A stretch of 64,000 nucleotides of DNA, from positions 1-64,000 of the forward strand of contig NZ_JAERRG010000031.1 in assembly GCF_016741935.1 (NCBI RefSeq), in the 5' to 3' direction. The notes beneath the pieces were generated by a model. That model worked only from the letters and a program-made list of their open reading frames with translations, did not search any database and was not told the DNA's origin. Positions 8,782 to 17,427 of the stretch are shown here, piece by piece. A program made the position numbers and the translations under genes. This DNA is from Streptomyces endocoffeicus (lineage in GTDB: Bacteria > Actinomycetota > Actinomycetes > Streptomycetales > Streptomycetaceae). The stretch's first letter is position 1. Each line of letters starts with the position of its first letter.

Positions 8782-9746
8782 CGCAGGGCCACCCGGGGAT
8801 CTAGGAGGGCGTAGGACAGATCGGCCAGCAGGTTGAAGAGGATGACGGCGATGGCGACGACGAACATCCACGGCAGCAGGACGAAGACGTCTCCGGTCTC
8901 CAGGGAGGCGAGGAACAGCTTGCCCATCCCGGGAATCGAGTAGATCTGTTCGGTCACCACGAGACCGCCGACAAGGGCGGCCGCGTCCATCGCGACGATG
9001 GTGACGAAGGGCGCGAGCGCGTTGCGCAGGGCGTGGCGCACGAGGATGCGCCGGCGGGGGACGCCTTTGGCGCGTGCGGTGCGGACGTAGTCGCTGGACA
9101 GGGCTCCGAGTATGGTGGCGCGGCTGAAGCGGGACCAGGAGGCGACGAGTCCGACGGTGAGCGTGGCCACGGGCAGCACCAGGTGGCGCAGATAGTCCAG
9201 ATCGAATCCGCTGTGCCCGACTGAGTGCAGCCCGACGAAATACAGCGGCGGATCCGACAGGCCGAACTGCTCCTTGGGCCATACGGCGAGCACCTGGATG
9301 AGGACCAGGCCGAACCAGAAAGCCGGCATGGCGACACCGAGGTACGACAGGCCCGTGAGCACGTGGTCGCCGGCCGAGTACTGGCGGGCGGCCGAGTACA
9401 GCCCGATGGCCAGGGCGAAGGCGGCGGCGAGCGTCACCCCCCACAGGACGAGCTGGAGCGTGGTTCCCAACGCCTCGCCGACCATCGGCAGCACGGGTCC
9501 TCCGGTGCGGGTGCTGAGGCCCCAGTCGCCCGTGACGAAGCCCCTGACCCAGAGCACGTACTGCTCGGCGATGCCGCGGTCGAGTCCGAGGCGGGCCGTC
9601 TCGCGGCGCAGGGCTGTGGGATCGACCGACTGGCGCAGTTTCGCCAGCGGGTCGAACGTCGCCCGGACGGTCCAGAACAGGATGAAGGATGCGACGGCGA
9701 GCACGGGCGCGGAGGCCAGCAGGCGGCGCAGGGCGTATCGCGTCAT
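8778..9746 (-). CDS. Peptide ABC transporter permease, DppB/OppB type
   Basis: A 322-residue permease with an N-terminal helix (RLLASAPVLAVASFILFWTV), a large periplasmic segment and five C-terminal helices. The EAA-type loop YVRTARAKGVPRRRILVRHA is intact. The periplasmic QSVDP... and RGIAEQY stretches are typical of DppB. It follows the binding-protein gene by 34 bp and is coupled to the next permease by a 4-bp overlap. Confidence 0.9.
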   Translation of the reverse strand: MTRYALRRLLASAPVLAVASFILFWTVRATFDPLAKLRQSVDPTALRRETARLGLDRGIAEQYVLWVRGFVTGDWGLSTRTGGPVLPMVGEALGTTLQLVLWGVTLAAAFALAIGLYSAARQYSAGDHVLTGLSYLGVAMPAFWFGLVLIQVLAVWPKEQFGLSDPPLYFVGLHSVGHSGFDLDYLRHLVLPVATLTVGLVASWSRFSRATILGALSSDYVRTARAKGVPRRRILVRHALRNALAPFVTIVAMDAAALVGGLVVTEQIYSIPGMGKLFLASLETGDVFVLLPWMFVVAIAVILFNLLADLSYALLDPRVALR

Positions 9747-9780
9747 GGCGGACCCTCGCTATGAGAGGAGCGGACGAGTG

Positions 9781-11493
9781 TCACTTCGCCACGCCCCATT
9801 CCTCGAGGTTCCACCAGGGGCCGTCCACCGGGTTGACGGAGAGCGGTCCGCCGACGCGCTGGCCGGTGACCAGGACGTTGGGGACGGCGGCCAGCGGGAG
9901 TGAGGGGACGCTGTCGGCGATGAGTTTCTCCGCTCGGCGGGATTCCCTGATCCGGGCGGTTTCGTTCAGTTCGTTGTCCACGCGCTCCATCACCGGATCC
10001 AGCCCCTGGACGCGTATGCGCATGAAGTTGATTCCCGACTGGTTGTTGGCGCTGCTCGGTATGGCCGTGCTGCTGAAGCTGGCGGAGAGGGTGGGATTGG
10101 GGAATGAGTCGACGATGTTCCACAGGCCGACTTGGAAGTCACCGGCGGGGGCAAGCTTTCCGAAGATGTTCGCGGGGGTGGTGTTCTTTATCGTCATCTT
10201 GAACCCGGCCTTGGCGAGCTGGGACTGGAGGATCTGCTCGGTCAATTCACGGCTTTTGTTGCCGGCGAGGGACGTGATGGTGAACTCGGCTTTCTTGCCG
10301 TTCTTCGCCCAGATCCCCTTGGCGTTCTTCTTCCAGCCGTCCGCTTCCATGAGCTGCTCCGCCTTGGCGGCGTCGGGGCGGTAGCGGGAGAAGCCGGTAG
10401 AGGCGTAGCGGGACACCAGGGGCGACAGGAAGCTCTGCGCGGGGTCCTTGAGCCCGTACGAACCGAAGAGGCGTTTGACGATGGCCGCACGGTCGATCGA
10501 GTAGGCGAAGGCTCTGCGCACCGCGGCCGAGCTGAAAGGGAATCTTCCGTTGTTCAGCCACAGTGCTTGGAGGTTGCCGCTCTCGGACTCGACCTGCATC
10601 CGGGCGGCACCGCCCAGCGCCCTGATCTGTTCCACCGTGTTCAGCTGGGGCGTGGGGAAGAGAGCGTCGAACTGACCACTGGCGAAGGCCTGCGTGGCCG
10701 CGGAAGTGTCCGAGACGAATTGGAAGGTGACCTTGTCCAGGTGCGGCTTCGGCCCCCAGTAACGGTCGTTGGGGACCAATGTGACAGAGACACCCTTCTT
10801 CCAGGAGGCGATCTTCCACGGACCGCCGCTGAAGGTGTAGCCATCCTTCATGACGGCATTGCGGTTCCTGCCCTTGAGGATGTGCGAGGGCAACACCCCG
10901 TAACCGGCACTGAACAACTGCTTCCAGTTGCCGTAGGCGGACTTGAGAGTGACAACGGCCGTAGTGCTGTCGGGTGTCTCGACAGATGCGATGCGGTCAT
11001 AGCCGCTCTTGTCGAAGATGGCCTTGCCGTCACGGACCTGGAGCGCTGTGTATTTGAGGTCCCCCGAAGTGATCGGCTTCCCGTCGGACCAGACAGCCTT
11101 CGGGTCGAGCCGGTACGTAATCTGCTGCCGCTTGCCCTTGAGGCGCACCGTCGGTTCGGCGGACATAAGGGACGAAGCGACGGGTGTCCAGTTCTTGCCC
11201 TTGAGCCGGACGTCGAAGACCTGGGGGATGGTCTGGGTCTGCATCATGTACGTGCCCCAGATGGAGGCGCCACAGGTGCCGATCCAGTCGGCGCAGTCGG
11301 GCTCCTGCTCGGCCCCGATGACAAGGCTTCCACCGCCTCTGACCTGTTTATTCTTCCCGGTTTCCGAGGGTGACACGGCCCCGCCCGAGGTACATGCGGT
11401 GGCGGTCAGCGCGAGCGCCGTGAAGAGTGTGCCGATCATCGGCAGTCTCGCTGGTCTCCGGGCGTGGACGGTCGCTGCGAACTGCTGAGGCAT
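9781..11493 (-). CDS. Peptide ABC transporter substrate-binding lipoprotein (family 5)
   Basis: A 570-residue SBP_bac_5 protein that captures extracellular peptide and delivers it to the permeases. A cleavable lipoprotein signal is visible: basic N-region, hydrophobic stretch MIGTLFTALALTATA, then Cys34, with a degenerate lipobox (Ala rather than Leu at -3). Family blocks include DPKAVWSDGKPITSGDLKYT, the KSAYGNW... loop and FAYSIDRAAIVKRLFGSYG. It is first gene of a six-gene minus-strand operon (binding protein, two permeases, two ATPases, S9 peptidase). The promoter region carries a candidate TetR operator. Confidence 0.92.
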   Translation of the reverse strand: MPQQFAATVHARRPARLPMIGTLFTALALTATACTSGGAVSPSETGKNKQVRGGGSLVIGAEQEPDCADWIGTCGASIWGTYMMQTQTIPQVFDVRLKGKNWTPVASSLMSAEPTVRLKGKRQQITYRLDPKAVWSDGKPITSGDLKYTALQVRDGKAIFDKSGYDRIASVETPDSTTAVVTLKSAYGNWKQLFSAGYGVLPSHILKGRNRNAVMKDGYTFSGGPWKIASWKKGVSVTLVPNDRYWGPKPHLDKVTFQFVSDTSAATQAFASGQFDALFPTPQLNTVEQIRALGGAARMQVESESGNLQALWLNNGRFPFSSAAVRRAFAYSIDRAAIVKRLFGSYGLKDPAQSFLSPLVSRYASTGFSRYRPDAAKAEQLMEADGWKKNAKGIWAKNGKKAEFTITSLAGNKSRELTEQILQSQLAKAGFKMTIKNTTPANIFGKLAPAGDFQVGLWNIVDSFPNPTLSASFSSTAIPSSANNQSGINFMRIRVQGLDPVMERVDNELNETARIRESRRAEKLIADSVPSLPLAAVPNVLVTGQRVGGPLSVNPVDGPWWNLEEWGVAK

Positions 11494-11560
11494 GGCTGGA
11501 TACCTTCCTTGAGCGAAGCCGTGGGTTCATCCAGGAGAGCCCCATCCGGCCTAGCAACGG

Positions 11561-11573
11561 TCATAGGCTAGTA
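11561..11573. promoter_or_regulatory. Candidate TetR operator in transporter promoter region
   Basis: TCATAGGCTAGTA lies in the divergent region between the transporter operon (11493, minus) and the TetR gene (11646, plus). It matches 10 of 13 positions of the near-perfect palindrome TCATAGCCTATGA at 13617-13629 in front of the M20 peptidase. Read on the minus strand both sites are preceded by CACCTCT and end in CTATGACC. A CTATG half-site at 11575-11579 adds a further dyad. Shared control is inference. Confidence 0.5.
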
Positions 11574-11645
11574 ACTATGTGTTTGAATTGACTAGAGGTG
11601 TGAATAACTTTTTGGGGCGGCCGGTAAGGTCGCGACGGGGGTCAG

Positions 11646-12404
11646 GTGCCTAGGGAAGGGACGAGCATGGGTGGCACGCGCGGGGGCAGCGGCGAGGGCG
11701 ATGCGGCCGACGGGACCGCGGCCGGCAATCGACGGCGGCTGGCACGGGACACGCTCAGCCGACGGGTCATACTGGACGCGGCGGAGCGGGTCGCCACGCG
11801 GGACGGCCTGGAGGCGTTCACATTCCAGGCGCTCGCCAAGGAACTCAGCGCCCATCCGACCTCGCTGTACCGGCATTTCCGGGACAAGGACGAGCTGATC
11901 CTGGAACTCATCGACGACCTGCGAGCTCGTTCCTACGGAGGCCAACTGCAGGCCACCGACTCCTGGCGCGACGATCTGCGCGCCCAGGCCCGGCACATCC
12001 ATGACCACTACATGCGCTATCCGGTGTTCGCGTTGCAGATGGCGGCGCGTACGACCCGCCGACCGACGGAGTTCGCCAACGTCGACTTCGCTCTCGACTG
12101 TCTCAAGCGGGCCGGCTTGAGCGACGAGGAGGCGGTGGTGCACGTACGCATCCTCGGCAACACCATCCGCTCGCTCTCCGCCATGGAGGCCGGGCTCCGG
12201 GCCCTCGACGCCGAAACGCGTGACCGGGACACGCTGGCCTGGGAGCTGGAGTATCGCCGCCTTCCGGCAGACAAATATCCAAGAATCGCAGCTCTCACCG
12301 TGCCCCTCAGCCCGATCGGCGACCCCCGGATCTTCGACCATGCGATCGACATGTTGCTCGACGCCGTGGAGGCGCGGGTGCGGAACAGGACACGGCAGGA
12401 GTAG
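11646..12404 (+). CDS. TetR-family transcriptional regulator
   Basis: A 252-residue DNA-binding regulator. The helix-turn-helix spans about residues 50-80, with FTFQALAKELSAHPTSLYRH and DKDELILEL typical of TetR/AcrR. The C-terminal ligand domain resembles the TetR_C class of actinobacterial regulators. The GTG at 11646 opens the frame. ATG at 11667 (MGGTRGG) is an alternative start, and the first 35 or so residues are Gly/Ala/Arg-rich and probably disordered. It is divergent from the peptide operon and convergent with the M20 peptidase (22 bp between stops). It likely represses both through the shared operator, which is inference. Confidence 0.88.
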   Translation: MPREGTSMGGTRGGSGEGDAADGTAAGNRRRLARDTLSRRVILDAAERVATRDGLEAFTFQALAKELSAHPTSLYRHFRDKDELILELIDDLRARSYGGQLQATDSWRDDLRAQARHIHDHYMRYPVFALQMAARTTRRPTEFANVDFALDCLKRAGLSDEEAVVHVRILGNTIRSLSAMEAGLRALDAETRDRDTLAWELEYRRLPADKYPRIAALTVPLSPIGDPRIFDHAIDMLLDAVEARVRNRTRQE

Positions 12405-12426
12405 ATGCGGCCGGAGGGCGTTACCG

Positions 12427-13620
12427 TCACGCCGCCCGGACGGCGATGAGGCCCGCGACCAGCGCCGCTCGGTCCTCGACGGACGCTATGTCCACCCACT
12501 CGTGGCGGGCGTGTGCGCCTCCGCCGTCGGGTCCCAGCCCGTCCAGCGTGGGCAGGCCCAGACTCGCCGTGATGTTACCGTCCGAGCCACCGCCGACCCT
12601 GGCCTCGGTGATCGGCTCAAGACCCAGCCGCTCGGCGATGTCCTGGGCGGTGCGGAGCAGATCAAGAGACATTTCCCGTTCCAGCGGGCCGCGGTTGACG
12701 CCTCCCTCGAAGGTGAGCCCCGCGCCGGGCTGCCGCGGCTGGAGCGCCCTCAGCGACTGCTCCACCCGCTCCAGCTCGGCACGCTCCCAGGCCCGCACGT
12801 CGACATTGACGAAAGCCTGTTCCGGGACGGTGTTGACGGTGGTGCCGGCGCCGCCGGTCGTGGGAGTGACCGTGGTACCTCTGCCGAGGTCGGCGAGCTC
12901 GCTGATCGACAGCACTTGATGGGCCAGCTCGGTCAGTGCGTTCACACCGTTTTCCGGTTCGAGACCGGCGTGCGCGGCACGACCGCTGATACCGAGGCGA
13001 TACGAGGCCACACCCTTGCGCGCGGTCTTCACCGCCCCATCCTGGCTGGGCTCGAGCACGAGAACCGCTCCGCATGTGGACGCGGCCTCCTCGATGAGAG
13101 CACGTGACGTGATGGAGCCTCGCTCCTCGTCGCCCGACACGAGCATGCTGACGTGGGCGACATCTCCGAGCTGCCGGAGAGCTTCGAAGGCCAGGACCAG
13201 GCCGGCCTTCATGTCGAAAACGCCCGGGCCTGTGGCGCGCCCGTTGCGCACAGCGAACGGATTCTCCTCAAGCGTGCCCATGGGCCACACCGTGTCCGCA
13301 TGCCCAAGCAGCAGAACTCGCCTGCTGCGAGGCACTGTCGGGTCCGTGTTGGGCCAGTGGAGATGTGGCACACCCTTGCGGATGACCCTTTCAGGTCGGC
13401 CCAACCTGTCCCCCGCCCACTCTTGCAATAGGTCATAGGCGCTGTTCAGCCCCTTGACGCAGCCTGACGGCGTCTCAATGTTCACCAACTGGCCGAGTCG
13501 ATGGGCGAATCGTTCGGCGGCAACGGAGCTGTGACTGAGCGGCAACAAGAGTGCCCTCCTCATCGCGAGTCGCCCTGACAGGCGGACGCCAGCAGGAACC
13601 TGTGGCATCACCATGGTCAT
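12427..13620 (-). CDS. M20-family zinc metallopeptidase (carboxypeptidase G2/ArgE-like)
   Basis: A 397-residue dizinc aminoacylase or carboxypeptidase. Metal ligands and catalytic residues are visible in LLGHADTVWPMG (His, Asp), GVFDMKAGL (bridging Asp), SGDEERGS (catalytic Glu and ligand Glu) and the C-terminal HARHEWVD (His). A dimerisation insert lies between. It most resembles carboxypeptidase G2-type enzymes that remove C-terminal Glu or hydrolyse N-acyl amino acids. Start is uncertain: ATGs occur at 13620, 13614 and 13608, and the first would overlap the candidate operator. A further ATG (MRRALLL) lies about 20 codons in. Probably part of the same peptide-degradation regulon. Confidence 0.85.
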   Translation of the reverse strand: MTMVMPQVPAGVRLSGRLAMRRALLLPLSHSSVAAERFAHRLGQLVNIETPSGCVKGLNSAYDLLQEWAGDRLGRPERVIRKGVPHLHWPNTDPTVPRSRRVLLLGHADTVWPMGTLEENPFAVRNGRATGPGVFDMKAGLVLAFEALRQLGDVAHVSMLVSGDEERGSITSRALIEEAASTCGAVLVLEPSQDGAVKTARKGVASYRLGISGRAAHAGLEPENGVNALTELAHQVLSISELADLGRGTTVTPTTGGAGTTVNTVPEQAFVNVDVRAWERAELERVEQSLRALQPRQPGAGLTFEGGVNRGPLEREMSLDLLRTAQDIAERLGLEPITEARVGGGSDGNITASLGLPTLDGLGPDGGGAHARHEWVDIASVEDRAALVAGLIAVRAA

Positions 13621-13629
13621 AGCCTATGA
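13617..13629. promoter_or_regulatory. Candidate TetR operator at the M20 peptidase start
   Basis: TCATAGCCTATGA is a 13-bp palindrome symmetrical about its central base, overlapping the first possible start codon of the M20 gene. TTGACT just upstream on the minus strand (about 13636-13641) could be a -35 element. It is the better of two copies of a motif also found in the transporter promoter. Confidence 0.55.
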
Positions 13630-13689
13630 GATAGTCAAGAGGTGTTGCCATCGGAAGTGCGAGAGAATCCCGCGGGAGAGGGGGCGGGT

Positions 13690-14150
13690 GCGGACCTCTC
13701 CCTGGTGGGAACGATCAGCTCCGCCTGCTCGCGCTTGGTGTACGCCTCCCAGTACAGCTGGGCGATGGTGTCGGCCTCGGTTTGCCCGGCTCGGTGTTGA
13801 TGTAGGCGTTGACGGAAATGTGGACCACGTGCACGCCCTTCCCGGCCTCGGCGCTGTGCAGCGTCCGCGCGTCGTAACGCACGGCGGGGCCGGCGATCCC
13901 GAAGTTCGCCACGAACGGCAGGGGCTCCCCCGCCGTGTACGCCGTGGTGAACAGCGGGGTCCCGCTGCCGCGCTCGACCATCTCCGGCAGGATCCGGCGG
14001 ACCGTCCTGATCGCGCCGTGCAGCTGCACGTCCGGCTGCGCCTGGGTGTTCTCGACCGTCATGGCCTCCGGCCCGACGATGTCGACGCCGACGTTGGGCG
14101 TCTTGGTCACCGGGGCGAACGAGACCATGTCCACGGCCCCGAAGCGCTCG
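13690..14150 (-). pseudogene. Short-chain dehydrogenase remnant
   Basis: The minus strand encodes the C-terminal two thirds of an SDR-like protein: a VQLHGAIRTVRRILPEMVER helix, a Ser-strand equivalent GTPLFTTAYTAGEP, and the Lys-helix region, ending ...AELIVPTR. The N-terminal Rossmann half with its Gly motif is absent. A lost base near 13775 (within GGGCAAACC) moves the end into another frame. What lies upstream is a TetR fragment on the opposite strand. The catalytic Tyr is not obvious. Decayed and presumably non-functional. Confidence 0.6.
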
Positions 14151-14350
14151 CGGGACGTCACGGCCGAGGACCTGGCCCTGGTGTTCTGGTCCCACACGCG
14201 CGTGATCGAGGCGACCCACGCCTCGGCGCCGCGCGCCTGGCGCCGCCACCTCGCCCTCACCCTCGACGGCTTCCGCTCCCCGCCCATGACCGCCACCGAG
14301 GTACACGACGCGGCGGCCCTGAGCGAGTCGGTGATCTGGCCCGGCGGCCG
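14150..14350 (+). pseudogene. TetR-family regulator, C-terminal remnant (SbtR-like)
   Basis: A plus-strand stretch encodes RDVTAEDLALVFWSHTRVIE and then WRRHLALTLDGFRS. This is the characteristic end of SbtR-like TetR regulators (…DLALVLWGN…APEAWRRHLALLLDGLR…). The DNA-binding half is missing and the frame runs into the neighbouring SDR gene antisense. It abuts the SDR remnant, so this is a deletion junction between two formerly separate genes. Confidence 0.6.
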
Positions 14351-14359
14351 GCGGCTCGC

Positions 14360-15004
14360 TCAGTGGAAGACGTCGCGCTCCCACTGGCCGCGCGGCTGGG
14401 TGTGCAGGCGCCAGTAGTGCTCGGCGATGTCGTCAGGGTCGTACGCCGTCCCGGGCGCGACTACTCCGCCGACGGTGACGGTGGCGACGTGCACACCGGA
14501 CGGCCCGTACTCCGCGTCGAGCAGCTCGACCAGCGCCCGTACCCCGGCCTTGCCCAGCGACAGACTCACGTACTGCGGCTTCATCTCCGGCATCCCGCCG
14601 GTGACAACGAACGTTCCCCGACCGCGCCGTGCCATCCCGGGCAGGGTGTGCGAGGCCGCGGTGAGGGCGCCGAGAACGTTGACCGCGTAGGTGTCCAGGT
14701 GATCGCGGAGCGGGAGCTCGCCGATGGTGTCCGGCCGGATGACGGCCGCGTTGTAGACCACGGCGTCAGGTTCGCCGAGTTCACCAGCGGCGGTGTCCAG
14801 AGCGGTGCGCAGGGCGGTCTCGTCGGCGGCGTCGGCGGTGAGCGGCAGAGCCCGTACGCCCAGGGAGCCGATGGACTCGGCCGCCGCCACCACCGTTTCC
14901 TTCCTCCGCGCGATCAGGGCGACCGGCAGTCCCTCCCGGGCGAACCGCCGAGCCACCGCCTGCCCGATCCCCTGCCCCGCCCCGATGATCAACGCTCCCG
15001 CCAT
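14360..15004 (-). CDS. SDR-family oxidoreductase (atypical active site)
   Basis: A 214-residue cytoplasmic NAD(P)-binding protein. The nucleotide motif is GAGQGIGQA at about residues 8-16 and the NNAG equivalent is YNAAVI. In the catalytic region VVTGGMPEMK... the residue four before the conserved Lys (SLGKAGVR) is Leu, not the usual Tyr. A Tyr occurs seven residues before the Lys instead (YVSLSLGK). A strong RBS AAGGAGCGG precedes the ATG at 15004. Activity is uncertain: it may be a weak reductase or have another function. Confidence 0.8.
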   Translation of the reverse strand: MAGALIIGAGQGIGQAVARRFAREGLPVALIARRKETVVAAAESIGSLGVRALPLTADAADETALRTALDTAAGELGEPDAVVYNAAVIRPDTIGELPLRDHLDTYAVNVLGALTAASHTLPGMARRGRGTFVVTGGMPEMKPQYVSLSLGKAGVRALVELLDAEYGPSGVHVATVTVGGVVAPGTAYDPDDIAEHYWRLHTQPRGQWERDVFH

Positions 15005-15215
15005 GACCGCTCCTTCTTTTCAGAGTGCGACAACGGCAATGGTCAACTCCGTCCGACCGCCGTGTCTTCCCCGGGCGCCCGGCTCACGCCCCACCGACGT
15101 TGGATGCGCTGGACCCGTAGGGCCCGGATCACGTCCAGCCAACAACAGCCAGGGTGGTAATAGACCGAGTCCGCACCCGAGCCGCCAGTCGTGGCAGCGA
15201 TCCACGGACTGGCCA

Positions 15216-15599
15216 TCAGGGCTCGGGTGCGGCGCCGAGGTAGCCGTGCCGGCCCGCGTCGTTGGCCAGCGTTTTCGCGCCAGCGGGCAGGTGCTGCCCT
15301 CCGGCATCGCCCGCTCCTGCGGGCGACTCGGTCACCGAGGCGGGGATGTCGAGGACTGCCCAGTGCCAGAAGCCGCTGACCGTCAGTGCGTCCGGGTCAT
15401 AGCACGTGACCGCGAAGCTCTGGGTCCCGGCCGGATGGCCGTCCCAGGCCAGGTGCGGGGAGCGGTCCTGGCCCGGCCTGCCGAACAGGCTGCTGCGCTG
15501 GGCGACGGCCAGGGTCGCACCGTCGGCGATGTCGGTGCTGCGAAGCGCGAACTCCGGCACCGCAGGAAGCGCGCTGTAGGGGTCGTAGCGCTGGGTCAT
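15216..15599 (-). pseudogene. YbhB/YbcL (PEBP) family protein, C-terminally truncated
   Basis: 127 codons from the ATG at 15599 encode the N-terminal part of a phosphatidylethanolamine-binding-like protein. The ligand-pocket blocks are visible: RSPHLAWDG... (D/P-rich loop), SFAVTCYDPDAL and GFWHWAVLDIP. It ends at HGYLGAAPEP, just where the family continues with the GPHRYxFTVHAL strand and the final 50 residues. The normal length is about 175-180 residues, so the gene is broken at its 3' end. Upstream in-frame codons to 15683 are not family-like. Confidence 0.75.
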
Positions 15600-15739
15600 G
15601 TCCGATCCTTCGGGCTCGTGGCACCCGGCTTTACGTGCCCATGGCCACCGCAGGTGTGGCGGACCACCGCCTGCCCATACCATGCTTTAAAGGAGATACA
15701 TGCGCTAACCATGCCGAATCCTGACAGGAAGGCGGTTGC

Positions 15740-16432
15740 GTGATGGCCAAGATACTATTCGTGATGACCGGCACGCCGTACTGGACTCTCAAGGACGGCA
15801 CCAGGCACGCGACCGGCTACTGGGCCGAGGAGTTCGCCGCCCCGTACAAGGCCCTCACCGAGGCGGGCCATGAGATCACCGTCGCCACCCCCGGCGGAGC
15901 CGTTCCGACGGTGGACATGATGAGCCTGCGGCCCGATATGGCGGGCAGCGCGCAGACCGCACTCGATCTGGAGGCCATCATCCGCTCCGCGGAGGTGATG
16001 CGGCGCCCGATCCACCTCGCGGATGCCCGGCTGGACGACTACGACGCTCTCTACTTCCCCGGCGGCCACGGGCCCATGGAAGACCTGAGCGTCGACGCCG
16101 ACGCCGGCCGCCTGCTGACGGCGGCCCTGCCCTCCGGCAAACCCCTGGCCATCGTCTGCCACGCCCCGGCAGCGATGCTGGCGACCAGGATCCACGGGAA
16201 ATCGCCCTTCGCCGGCTACCGGGTCACCGGCTTCACCAACGAGGAAGAGGAGGAAGTCGGCCTCGCCAAGAGGGCCCGCTGGACGCTGGAGACCGAACTC
16301 ATCGCACTCGGCGTCGACTTCACCAAGGGCGAGAAGTGGAAGCCCTACACAGTAGTCGACCGCAACCTGTACACCGGACAGAACCCCGCATCAGCATCCC
16401 ACCTGGCCGAACGCCTCCTCAAGGTCCTCTGA
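15740..16432 (+). CDS. DJ-1/PfpI-family protein (Hsp31-like class I amidotransferase fold)
   Basis: A 230-residue cytoplasmic protein. The nucleophile elbow is IVCHAPAAML with Cys140, preceded by the PGGHG loop at 107-111 and a Glu early in the chain (EEFAAPY) that can pair with the Cys. The family includes glyoxalase III, chaperone and isonitrile hydratase activities. The GYWAEEF and TEAGHEITVATPGG segments fit the Hsp31/YDR533C branch. Start is ATG at 15740 or the adjoining ATG at 15743, 8-11 nt after AGGAAGG. It is single, with no clear operon partner. Confidence 0.85.
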   Translation: MMAKILFVMTGTPYWTLKDGTRHATGYWAEEFAAPYKALTEAGHEITVATPGGAVPTVDMMSLRPDMAGSAQTALDLEAIIRSAEVMRRPIHLADARLDDYDALYFPGGHGPMEDLSVDADAGRLLTAALPSGKPLAIVCHAPAAMLATRIHGKSPFAGYRVTGFTNEEEEEVGLAKRARWTLETELIALGVDFTKGEKWKPYTVVDRNLYTGQNPASASHLAERLLKVL

Positions 16433-16516
16433 ACCGCACGACGGCCCACCCCAGCGGCCCTGGGCAGAGACAGCCCGTCAGTCACCTCAGGCGCCTAACG
16501 TGTCAAGCTGCCTGTC

Positions 16517-16958
16517 CTCTGACATGAGATCTTGGCCGTTGGCCAGGAGATTTTGACGACCAGCAGTCCTCTGTCACTTGATCTTGACCGATGGTCCTCC
16601 AGCGTGAAGGGGAGAGGCAGTGGGCCAGATGTCGTTTCGGCCGGACATCCCGTTGGGGCCCTTCCTGCTCTGAGACCATCAGCAGGACCGTACAACTGAA
16701 CGCAGAGGTGAAGAACATGATCAATCTGGTGCTGCTCGGCGTCTTAGTGCTCGCCGTCGGCGGGTGTGCATGTGTGGTGTGGGCGGAGCGCGGCGGACCC
16801 CGCTGGGTCCGCCGCGTGGCGACCGTGACGCTCGCCGCGAGCGAGCTCGTGCGTCGCTCCCAGAAGCGCCGGCGCCGGAGCGGGAACCGGACCACCAGCG
16901 GTGGCGACTAGAAACGGTCAAAGTCGCCTGGCAATCGGTCGAGATCACTTGTCAGAGG
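16517..16958. repeat. Three-copy dispersed repeat family (about 40 bp)
   Basis: Related sequences occur at 16517-16557 (plus), 16569-16600 (plus) and 16914-16958 (inverted). The shared core is CTCTGACA..GATCTTGGCCG followed by TTGGCCAGG. The outer copies form an imperfect inverted repeat around the small membrane-protein gene, and the third directly precedes the IS110 C-terminal half. Whether they belong to the IS110 end or are independent is not clear. Apart from these, 16433-16716 holds no gene I can support. Confidence 0.5.
16717..16911 (+). CDS. Small single-pass membrane protein
   Basis: A 64-residue ORF from the ATG at 16717, with GAGGTGAAGAAC directly upstream as a plausible ribosome-binding site. 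Residues 1-20 form a hydrophobic helix (MINLVLLGVLVLAVGGCACV), and the rest is strongly basic and ends RRSQKRRRRSGNRTTSGGD. This suggests an N-out, C-in anchored peptide. It is not recognised as a family. It lies between two inverted copies of the repeat at 16517-16958, which may mean it travels with the mobile element. Confidence 0.45.
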   Translation: MINLVLLGVLVLAVGGCACVVWAERGGPRWVRRVATVTLAASELVRRSQKRRRRSGNRTTSGGD

Positions 16959-16962
16959 TCAC

Positions 16963-17425
16963 TGCCCGCGGCGAGTTCGACGCCGACGACCTGGCCAAGG
17001 CGGTCGAAGAGGCTTTCCCTCAGCACCCGGACGCTGAGATCATCCCCAGTTTCCCCGGCCTCGGCGCTCAGATCGGCGCCCGGGTGCTCGCCGAGATCGG
17101 AGACGACCGCACCAGGTTCGCCGGCACCCGCGGCCTGAAGGCATACGCCGGCGCCTCACCCATCACCAGGGCCTCCGGCAAGAAGTCGAGCATCACCCGC
17201 CGGTGGGTCAAGAACGACCGTCTCAACCACGCCGGCTACTTATGGGCCTTCTCCGCCATCACCGCCTCACCAGGCGCCAAAGCCCACTACCGCAGGCGCC
17301 GCGACGACCAGGGCGACTGGCATGCCGCAGCCCAGAGGAACCTCTTCAACCGCATGCTCGGACACCTCTACCACTGCCTCCAGCACCACAAGCTGTTCGA
17401 CGAACACACCGCCTACCCCGGCGGT
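16963..17425 (+). pseudogene. IS110-family transposase, C-terminal half (inverted)
   Basis: The plus strand encodes the Transposase_20 domain: the helix-hairpin-helix region IIPSFPGLGAQIGARVLAEI, YAGASPITRASGKKSSITRR with the nucleophile Ser context, then RLNHAGYLWAF and FNRMLGHLYHCLQ to the end (...HKLFDEHTAYP). The N-terminal RuvC-like half is absent here. It is present on the other strand starting at the junction near 17427. The frame stays open to 18118, but beyond 17425 it is antisense of that half. Confidence 0.8.
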
Positions 17426-17427
17426 GC

